Positions 1-5,854 of a DNA stretch of 16,363 bases are shown here, piece after piece. The translations under genes were made by a program, and so were the position numbers. The notes under the pieces were generated by a model. It was given only the letters and a program-made list of their open reading frames with translations, searched no databases and was not told where the DNA came from. How positions within the stretch are numbered: position 1 is the first letter of the stretch; each line of letters starts with the position of its first letter. The stretch covers positions 1-16,363 of the forward strand of contig DRQV01000057.1 of assembly GCA_011371325.1 (NCBI GenBank), read 5' to 3'. The DNA is from Thioploca sp. Lineage in GTDB: Bacteria; Pseudomonadota; Gammaproteobacteria; Beggiatoales; Beggiatoaceae.

Positions 1-159
1 GCAATTTTTCAATCAATATGGACGATTGTAGTTATGTTGGCATTTTTTGGAGTAATAGCTTGGGCTTATGATAAAAAACGAAAAGCTACTTTTAATAATG
101 CGGCTAATTCACTAATCGATGATGATGACTCAATCCTAAGGAGTAACAACAATGTTTGA
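1..159 (+). CDS. ccoQ: CcoQ/FixQ subunit of cbb3-type cytochrome c oxidase (5' truncated by window edge)
   Basis: Frame 1 is open from the first base to a TGA at 157-159. It encodes one hydrophobic segment (WTIVVMLAFFGVIAWAY) followed by a basic patch (DKKRK) and the tail FNNAANSLIDDDD. One membrane helix, a short basic stretch and an F-x-x-AA-N...DDD tail are the recognised shape of CcoQ/FixQ, the small accessory subunit of the high-affinity cbb3 oxidase. The reading frame overlaps the ccoP start by 8 nt (152-159), which implies translational coupling. The start codon and the expected ccoN and ccoO genes lie upstream of the window. Identification rests on the helix-plus-tail pattern and on the immediate ccoP neighbour. 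Confidence 0.85.
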   Translation, partial: AIFQSIWTIVVMLAFFGVIAWAYDKKRKATFNNAANSLIDDDDSILRSNNNV

Positions 160-1069
160 CAGTAGTGTATTCACTAGTCAATTTTGGGAATGGTTTATCA
201 TCATTCCGACTGTAGGCGGCATTTTAGGGTGTTTTGCGTTGATTATATGGCTTTCTGGTAACAAACCCGATCCAGAGAAAAAAGTTGAAACTATGGGTCA
301 TGTATGGGATGAAGATTTAGCGGAGTATAATAATCCGCTACCAATGTGGTGGTTATACTTATTTTATATCAGTTTATTCACCAGCACCATTTATTTACTA
401 CTATATCCAGGTTTAGGTTCTTTCAAAGGTTTTCTTGGCTGGACTGAAGTTGGAGAATATGAAGCGGAAATGCAAGTTGCAGAAGAGCTATATTCCCCCA
501 TTTTTACCAAGTATCAAAGTGAACCAATTGCCGAGTTAGTGAAACAACCGGAAGCGGTAAAAATAGGTCATCGTTTGTTTATGAACTATTGTACGGTTTG
601 TCATGGTTCTGATGCTGGTGGAGTGAAAGGATTTCCTAACTTGCGGGATGATGATTGGTTGTATGGTGGCAGTCCTGAGACTATTAAAACTACTATTATG
701 AACGGTCGGCAAGGCATGATGCCATCTGGAAAAATGAATGGTTTAGCTACCGATGCTGATATTAATAATGCTGTTCAATATGTATTGAGCCTAAGTTCTG
801 CTGAACATGATGCAACTGCTGCGGCTGAAGGTGAGAAAATTTTTAAACGCATCTGTTTTGCTTGTCATGGTCCTGATGGTAAAGGTACACAAGCTATGGG
901 AGCTCCTAATTTAACTGATAATATTTGGTTATATGGTGGTTCAGTGGCAGATATCACAGAGACTGTTACTAAAGGCCGTCAAGGCCGGATGCCAGCTCAT
1001 GGTAAATTCTTGGGTGAGGCTAAAGTACATCTCTTAGCTACTTATATTTACAGTCTGTCCGTGAAGTAA
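152..1069 (+). CDS. ccoP: CcoP, diheme cytochrome c subunit of cbb3-type oxidase
   Basis: This membrane-anchored diheme subunit passes electrons from soluble cytochromes c to the CcoN active site during low-oxygen respiration. The 305-aa product has two hydrophobic helices near residues 13-34 and 66-86, flanking the FixP_N-type motif with VWDEDLAEYNNPLPMWW. Two cytochrome c domains follow. Each has a CxxCH heme site (C147-H151 and C235-H239) and a distal axial Met in a GRQG-x-M-P context (M190 and M280). Length matches the family (about 300 aa). The start is supported by an AAGGAG Shine-Dalgarno at 138-143, eight bases before ATG 152, and by the 8-nt overlap with ccoQ. A long hairpin begins 5 nt after the stop. 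No oddities were seen in the protein. ccoG, ccoH and ccoI, which often follow, are not present downstream. Confidence 0.97.
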   Translation: MFDSSVFTSQFWEWFIIIPTVGGILGCFALIIWLSGNKPDPEKKVETMGHVWDEDLAEYNNPLPMWWLYLFYISLFTSTIYLLLYPGLGSFKGFLGWTEVGEYEAEMQVAEELYSPIFTKYQSEPIAELVKQPEAVKIGHRLFMNYCTVCHGSDAGGVKGFPNLRDDDWLYGGSPETIKTTIMNGRQGMMPSGKMNGLATDADINNAVQYVLSLSSAEHDATAAAEGEKIFKRICFACHGPDGKGTQAMGAPNLTDNIWLYGGSVADITETVTKGRQGRMPAHGKFLGEAKVHLLATYIYSLSVK

Positions 1070-1073
1070 ATCT

Positions 1074-1135
1074 TTTGAACAAGATTATTATGGATTATAA
1101 TCCTATTCATCTAATCCTGCATAATCTTGTTTAAA
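1074..1135 (+). terminator. Long hairpin just after ccoP, possible transcript end
   Basis: The arms 1074-1088 and 1121-1135 pair over 15 positions, 14 Watson-Crick plus one G-U (1077/1132). Inside, after a 3/3 internal loop, 1092-1097 (GGATTA) pairs with 1112-1117 (TAATCC), leaving a 14-nt loop. The sequence 1092-1103 is itself a 12-nt palindrome. The position 5 nt behind the ccoP stop suggests a terminator or an mRNA 3'-end stabiliser. There is no T-tract after the 3' arm, so it is not a textbook intrinsic terminator. A small inverted-repeat element is the alternative. Confidence 0.55.
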
Positions 1136-1164
1136 CCTTAAGATATTTACAAGATTCCCAAACT

Positions 1165-1231
1165 CAAACTATTCGCAACAGCAATAATTATAAACTAGCT
1201 GAAAATTTTGATAAATCAGTTAACCAACAAA
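1165..1231 (+). pseudogene. Decayed fragment of pilC 3' region
   Basis: Bases 1192-1223 are identical over 32 nt to 12835-12866 inside the intact pilC of this window, and the match continues to 1231 with two mismatches. Read in the pilC frame it gives KLAENFDKSV-x-QQ, the same peptide as in PilC. The upstream codons (IRNSNNY) are a worn version of PilC GRTATILD with a small deletion. The downstream sequence diverges and reaches a stop at 1273-1275. An exact match of this length and in this reading phase is not expected by chance. The stretch is therefore a relic of a second pilC copy or of an ectopic duplication. It is too short to be functional. Confidence 0.75.
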
Positions 1232-1422
1232 ATCGGTTCATCCAAAAGTTAAATAAAATTTTGCACTGCTATTGAAAATGATTATTAGTGAATCAGAAAC
1301 TGATTGGCCAAACGAGACCATAATGTTTTCATTACATAATTTATTTTCACATCCTCCAGTATAATATCAAAGAAAAATTATGCTAAAATAACTTAAACAA
1401 GCCAATTTGACCACCTTTCAAA
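1232..1422. other. Spacer before nadD without a recognisable gene
   Basis: The spacer holds a small perfect hairpin (AATCAG-aaa-CTGATT, 1291-1305) and a 28-codon open frame at 1278-1364. That frame has no ribosome binding site and no recognised similarity, so it is not called as a gene. The part nearest nadD carries the promoter-like elements listed separately. The rest of the pilC relic may extend in here beyond recognition. Confidence 0.5.
1360..1389 (+). promoter_or_regulatory. Candidate -10 elements for the nadD operon
   Basis: TATAAT occurs at 1360-1365 and an extended -10 (TGC-TAAAAT) at 1381-1389, both upstream of the nadD start. Neither has a convincing -35 at 15-19 nt. The extended -10 could work without one. 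In such AT-rich DNA these matches are weak evidence. Confidence 0.3.
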
Positions 1423-2073
1423 ATGCACAAAATCATCGGAATTTTTGGCGGAACTTTTAATCCAATTCATAATGGCCATTTAAGATTAGCCATTGAGCTA
1501 TATGAAAAATTAAGTTTAGCCCAAGTACGTTTAATTCCAGCAGGATGTCCACCTCATAAAACACAACCTAATGCAACTAATCAACAACGTTTGCAAATGA
1601 TACAAGCTGCCATAAATGGAATCGAAGGTTTAATTGTTGATGATCGTGAATTACAACGACAAGGGTTATCTTATACTTTTGATACCTTAAATAGTTTACG
1701 TGCTGATTACCCAAAAAATTCACTAGGTCTGATTTTAGGTATGGATGCATTTTTGGGGCTATCTAATTGGTATAATTGGGAATATATAATAGATTTAGCT
1801 CATATAATTGTAGTTGATCGAGAACAATATAACCTATCAACTACAACTATTAATGCTTTCTTACGGAAATATAAAACTAATGATCCCCAAGTTTTAACAA
1901 AGCAAATTGCTGGTAAAATTTGGATTCAAGATATTCCTACTTTAAACATCTCTGCAACTCAAATTCGTGATATAATCGCAACTGGAAAAAATCCTAATTG
2001 TTTACTCCCACCTGCTGTTTTAGATATTATAAATGTTCAACAACTTTATAGATGTAGGGAGTATAATAGATAA
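1423..2073 (+). CDS. nadD: Nicotinate-nucleotide adenylyltransferase
   Basis: The enzyme joins nicotinate mononucleotide and ATP to give deamido-NAD, the late step common to de novo and salvage NAD synthesis in the cytosol. The 216-aa product has the nucleotidyltransferase signature GIFGGTFNPIHNGH at residues 6-19 (HxGH-type H16-N-G-H19). It also has the second phosphate-binding motif ISATQIR at 176-182 and the family's C-terminal LLPPAVLDII...LY. Length is normal. ATG 1423 is chosen because the family starts only a few residues before GGTFNP; no clear Shine-Dalgarno precedes it. It is the first gene of a tight run: rsfS begins 2 nt after its stop, as in many proteobacteria. Confidence 0.96.
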   Translation: MHKIIGIFGGTFNPIHNGHLRLAIELYEKLSLAQVRLIPAGCPPHKTQPNATNQQRLQMIQAAINGIEGLIVDDRELQRQGLSYTFDTLNSLRADYPKNSLGLILGMDAFLGLSNWYNWEYIIDLAHIIVVDREQYNLSTTTINAFLRKYKTNDPQVLTKQIAGKIWIQDIPTLNISATQIRDIIATGKNPNCLLPPAVLDIINVQQLYRCREYNR

Positions 2074-2075
2074 TT

Positions 2076-2414
2076 ATGAAGATAGAACAATTACTTACTA
2101 TTATAAAAGATGCTTTGGAAGACAAAAAAGCACATGATATTGAAGTGCTTGATGTGCGTGATAAAAGTAGTATCACCGATTTTATGGTAATTGCTACTGG
2201 TAATACGGGTCGTCAAGTTATAGCATTGGCACAACATTTAATAGAAAAAGCCAAATCTTATGGAGAGAGACCTTTAGGTAATGAAGGTTATAACGTTGGA
2301 GAATGGGTATTAGTTGATTTGGGTGATATAATTGTCCATATAATGCAACCAGAAACTCGAGATTTTTACCAACTAGAAAAATTATGGTCTGAAGTTGATA
2401 CAGTTAGCAATTAA
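2076..2414 (+). CDS. rsfS: Ribosomal silencing factor RsfS (Iojap/DUF143 family)
   Basis: RsfS binds ribosomal protein uL14 on the large subunit and blocks subunit joining, lowering translation when nutrients are short. The 112-aa product spans the whole Iojap domain: LDVRDKSSITDFMVIATG (residues 25-42), the turn RPLGNEGY, then GEWVLVDLGDIIVHIM and the terminal PETRDFYQLEKLW. All are hallmark stretches in the right order. It starts 2 nt after nadD, whose last codons include an AGGGAG at 2056-2061, somewhat far (14 nt) from the ATG, so translation is probably coupled. In many gammaproteobacteria rlmH follows; here a 15-nt gap leads instead to the 842-aa ferredoxin-fusion gene. Confidence 0.96.
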   Translation: MKIEQLLTIIKDALEDKKAHDIEVLDVRDKSSITDFMVIATGNTGRQVIALAQHLIEKAKSYGERPLGNEGYNVGEWVLVDLGDIIVHIMQPETRDFYQLEKLWSEVDTVSN

Positions 2415-2429
2415 ATTTAGGAGACATAT

Positions 2430-4958
2430 ATGCAAGGTTCGACGGTAATGAAGGCATCTGATTATTCTGATTATAAGTTTGATTTAGGATTTTCTAATCC
2501 TAAAAAATCAACTGTTGCAGAAGAAGTTATTACCGATAATACAATACCTTATATTCCAACGACAAATCAAGAAATAACAGATGATGAAGAACATTCCTTA
2601 CGTCGCTTTCATTTAGGTGATCCTAATAGTGCTAGTGAAGCAATTACCGAAAATTACGTTCCAGCATTATTACATGCTTACCGAAATGCCTCAAAAATAC
2701 GTTATGATTACCCACTATTTCTTTATCCAGCAGAAGATACTGAAATAGGTGCCAATCAATTAGTTAAATCGGCCGTTCCCGAATTATGGGATATAGTTGA
2801 ATTATTTGCACCAGGTGCTGAAAATGCCAGAATTTTAAAAGATAATTTGCCTCGTTTAGAACGTTATTTGCGTGAAACTCTTCCTGAAGGGCCAGTTTTA
2901 GCAATTCCAATGCTATCTCAAGCTGGACAAGTATTACAACAAGAACTAAATTTAGATACCAATAATAATGATCGTTTTGTAGCTGATTTTAATAAATTAT
3001 TAGATGCTATTCAACCTGAAGTACAATTGCTCGGTTACGGTCGTTTTGTTGCTATCCATTTGTTAAATCATGCTATTAGTAGTCGTTTGATTATTCGGCA
3101 AGCTGATTTTAAAGATAAGATTGCACAATATGTAGATGATTTAAAAAAGCTATTGGAAATAGAATGGAGTAAATCAGATGAATCCATAGAACCAAAAATG
3201 ATAAGAGATAGCGTTGGTAGTGCTGGTGATCGTTTTGATCCAATGGCTTTATCTGAAATAATGACCCATTCAAAAGGTTCAGTGATAATGTCACCTGAAC
3301 GTAGGATTAGAATTAGTAATATTTTGCAGGTTTTGGAAGCTTTCCTCCAAGAAAATGAAACAATTTTAGTTAGAATCATTCATCTTGGTGGAATAAAAGG
3401 TGACTGGCTAGATAATAACATAACTATTGAAGCCAGTATTGAACCAGAACCAACAGAAAAAGCTAGAATAGTTTTTGAACAGCAATCCAAAAAATTTGCT
3501 AAAGTTTTTAAAGCAGTGCGAATTGCTAAATTAGAATTAGATAATGTATATGATTCAGCTTTACATGATCCTTGGTTTGCTAACTTTAGTTGGGAAGCAT
3601 TTTCTAAAGAAGAACTATTAGTTTTACCAGTAGTAATTGCATTAGAATCTGCCGATAGGGTAGCCGGTGACGGAATGCCAGCATTATCGAGATTACTAAG
3701 TTCTGGTCAACCAGTTCATGTATTAATAGGAGTTCGAGCTCATGATAACCCTCATTCTACTAACGATGAAAACTTTTCAAATTATCGATTTGAACTAGGT
3801 TATTTTGGAATTAGTCATCGGCAAGCTATGGTATCACAGTCATCTTCTGCCAGACATGAGCATTTAACAGAGCAATTTTTATTAGCTTTGGATACTACTA
3901 GAACTAGTTTACATATTATTAATACAGGAATGCAAAGTTCTGTTATTCATGGAATTAATGCCTGGTTAGTAGCTGGAGCTGCTCTTGAAAGTAGAGCTCA
4001 TCCATTTTTTCATGTAAATCCAGAATCTGGAGATTCTGCTGCTGATCGAGTAAATTTTGCTGGAAACCCACAACCAGAACTAGATTGGGCTAAACATAAA
4101 TTTCAATATAAGGATGTAAATGATGAAGTTATTGATATTGAATTAGCTTTTACATTTGCTGATTACACCTTATTAGTTCCATATCTCAGAAGTTATTTTC
4201 GTACTGTAGCAATTGGCTATGAAAATGAGGCTTTAATTCCAATTGAAACTTATTTATCTACTGCTGGTTGGGAAGATTACAAAAAGCTACCATTTGTTTG
4301 GGCGGTGAATGAACGGGGAGAATTGCATAAACTAGTAGTATCACGTTCACTTATAGTTGCTTGTCGAGATAGATTAAATTATTGGCATACTTTACAAGAA
4401 TTGGCTGGTATTAATAATAAATATGTTGATATTGCTGTACAAACAACTAAAACTGAAACTCAGGCTATAGCTCAGACTGAACTGGAAGCTTTGCAAGCTA
4501 CACAAGCTGAACAATTAGAACAAGCTCGTCGAGAAACAGCCAGTGAAACTATGCAGAAATTATCCGAGATTTTATTAGGAATGGATTTAACTGCCCCTAT
4601 TAAAAAACGATCTTCTCCAGCTCCAATTTTAACTCAAAAAAAAGAGATTATTGAAGAAGAAATTGGCTCTAAAGAAGAAATTATAGAGGAAGTTGTAGAA
4701 GAAGTTGTATTTAATGACCCTTGGATAGATAGTGATTTATGTACTAGCTGTAATGATTGTTTAAATATAAATGGTATGATGTTTATATATAATGATAGCA
4801 AACAAGCAACATTAGGTGATTTAAATAGCGGTACTTATGCCCAACTAGTTGAAGCTGCTGAAATTTGCCCAGCTACTTGTATCCATCCTGGCAACCCAAA
4901 AGATCCAAGTGGAATGGAAGAATTAATAAAGAGAGCAGAACCATTTAATAAGTTATAA
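2430..4958 (+). CDS. PFOR-like protein with degenerate TPP region and C-terminal ferredoxin domain
   Basis: No firm name can be given. The C-terminal 80 residues are a single-cluster [4Fe-4S] ferredoxin domain: C771-x2-C774-x2-C777 and, about 35 residues on, C813-P-A-T-C817, ending IHPG. This layout resembles the ferredoxin tail fused to some pyruvate:ferredoxin oxidoreductases. Around residues 414-500, DGMPALSRLLSSGQPVHVL, FELGYFGISHRQAMV and LDTTRTSLHIINTG resemble the PFOR TPP domain, where DGLS..LASG.PV.VLV and the P-A-L region occur. The usual cofactor-binding NTGGQ-type loop is not evident (DNPHST is found instead). The N-terminal pyrimidine-binding and gamma domains are also not recognisable. 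A coiled-coil stretch (about 675-715) and a Glu-rich linker precede the ferredoxin. TAGGAG at 2418-2423 fixes the start at 2430 rather than 2448. It is probably cotranscribed with nadD-rsfS. A redox role is inferred; catalysis is doubtful. Confidence 0.65.
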   Translation: MQGSTVMKASDYSDYKFDLGFSNPKKSTVAEEVITDNTIPYIPTTNQEITDDEEHSLRRFHLGDPNSASEAITENYVPALLHAYRNASKIRYDYPLFLYPAEDTEIGANQLVKSAVPELWDIVELFAPGAENARILKDNLPRLERYLRETLPEGPVLAIPMLSQAGQVLQQELNLDTNNNDRFVADFNKLLDAIQPEVQLLGYGRFVAIHLLNHAISSRLIIRQADFKDKIAQYVDDLKKLLEIEWSKSDESIEPKMIRDSVGSAGDRFDPMALSEIMTHSKGSVIMSPERRIRISNILQVLEAFLQENETILVRIIHLGGIKGDWLDNNITIEASIEPEPTEKARIVFEQQSKKFAKVFKAVRIAKLELDNVYDSALHDPWFANFSWEAFSKEELLVLPVVIALESADRVAGDGMPALSRLLSSGQPVHVLIGVRAHDNPHSTNDENFSNYRFELGYFGISHRQAMVSQSSSARHEHLTEQFLLALDTTRTSLHIINTGMQSSVIHGINAWLVAGAALESRAHPFFHVNPESGDSAADRVNFAGNPQPELDWAKHKFQYKDVNDEVIDIELAFTFADYTLLVPYLRSYFRTVAIGYENEALIPIETYLSTAGWEDYKKLPFVWAVNERGELHKLVVSRSLIVACRDRLNYWHTLQELAGINNKYVDIAVQTTKTETQAIAQTELEALQATQAEQLEQARRETASETMQKLSEILLGMDLTAPIKKRSSPAPILTQKKEIIEEEIGSKEEIIEEVVEEVVFNDPWIDSDLCTSCNDCLNINGMMFIYNDSKQATLGDLNSGTYAQLVEAAEICPATCIHPGNPKDPSGMEELIKRAEPFNKL

Positions 4959-5045
4959 TACTCAGTAATAACTAACCACTCCATGCTATTAACTTAAGAC
5001 CATAACAAATGATTGACTTAGTCATTAGACCCAACTTACAGGAAC
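4959..5045. other. Spacer after the ferredoxin-fusion gene
   Basis: No gene, promoter or strong terminator is recognised here. There is a weak 5-bp hairpin (AATGA...TCATT, about 5009-5027). Part of this stretch may be the decayed 5' end of the tnpB relic that becomes recognisable from about 5046. Confidence 0.4.
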
Positions 5046-5400
5046 TTTAAACAAGCTTGTGGTCTCGTTTCACATGGAATTGGGAGAATGGAAGAAACAT
5101 GCTGGCTTAAAATCTTCAGCTTTTACACTTAAAAAAACAGTTGAATGCGATTCGATTAATTTTCCGTAGGTGTACAAACTATGCCAGTTAACAGCCGTTT
5201 ATCCATCTGCAATTGGTATTTAATCGTTTTTTTCAAGGAAGTTCTCGTTATCCGCAATTTAAGAAAAGAGGGTATCACGATAGTTTTTGGTAATAATCAG
5301 ATAAAACTTGATGGAAATTCGTTTGCCTAAACGAAGAACGAACTAAAGTTATCCTATTTACCAATGTGAATCTTGTGGGAATAGATCGAGATTTGCTGTC
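5046..5400 (+). pseudogene. Decayed tnpB (OrfB) of an IS200/IS605-type element
   Basis: Broken frames read like a TnpB protein from N-terminus towards the RuvC core. They are FKQACGL (5046-5066), RFTWNW (5066-5083), LHLKKQLNAI (5123-5152), LQLVFNRFFQGSSRYPQFKK...HDSF (5207-5287), then QIKLDGN in another frame (5298 on), IRLPK in the third frame (5317 on), and VGID (5375-5386), matching the first RuvC aspartate motif. The order and approximate spacing agree with the family (R-F-x-W-N-W, LRRQLNAIK, FFxGxxRYPxFKKK, LPKIGW, VGIDLG). In-frame stops (for example after NMLA and at 5291) and at least two frameshifts show that it is dead. No tnpA and no left or right ends were recognised. Sequence after 5400 may contain further remnants. 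Confidence 0.75.
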
Positions 5401-5759
5401 ATTAACTTGAAAAAGCTTTTATATCAATCAACTTGATGCAAAGTTAAAATACCGGTAGTTCCTTGGAAATTAACGCTTCTGGACAAGACGGCTATAGCTT
5501 GCTATCAGCTTGGTTGAAATAGGTACCAATGGATTTCCATAAATTGGAGAACGGATAAGATTACAACAAAGTTGAAATCTTTCATAAATTCCTTAAACAT
5601 AATGCTGATTTAGCTAAATTTCCTGCTAGACATTTCACAATCTAATCACATCTTTGCTTTCTAAACTTTATCTTAAAGCTTTTTTAAAATAACTTTAATA
5701 ACAACATGTTACAAAAATTATCTGAAATATTAATAGACAGCATAATTACCTAAAGAAGC
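5401..5759. other. Non-coding stretch downstream of the tnpB relic
   Basis: No intact gene is seen on either strand. A few short open pieces (for example INASGQDGYSLLSAWLK, about 5466-5516) could be the eroded C-terminal part of tnpB, but I cannot align them with confidence. The last 150 nt become very AT-rich as the promoter of the next gene is approached. Confidence 0.4.
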
Positions 5760-5788
5760 TTGAAAAACTAATTATTTCAATATATAAT
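5760..5788 (+). promoter_or_regulatory. Sigma70-type promoter for the hybrid kinase gene
   Basis: TTGAAA (5760-5765) and TATAAT (5783-5788) are separated by exactly 17 nt, a near-consensus pair and the best promoter in the window. Transcription from here would give a leader of about 60 nt before ATG 5855. No strong Shine-Dalgarno is seen in that leader. Confidence 0.65.
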
Positions 5789-5854
5789 GATGTGTTAAAT
5801 ATAATTAACCTGCAAAATTAGTGAAGAAACAGTAGATAATATTACTAAAATATT

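Noticed and set aside
1278..1364. 28-codon open frame (MIISESETDWPNE...)
   Set aside because: No ribosome binding site, no recognised similarity, and it runs into the promoter-like region of nadD.
3068..3379. 103-codon minus-strand open frame inside the ferredoxin-fusion gene
   Set aside because: It lies wholly opposite a well-supported gene with a good ribosome binding site and shows no domain pattern.
5355..5425. Zinc-ribbon-like reading CESCGNRSRFAVINLKK
   Set aside because: It overlaps in another frame the VGID motif that fits the expected place in TnpB; a lone C-x2-C in decayed DNA is not enough to claim a zinc finger.
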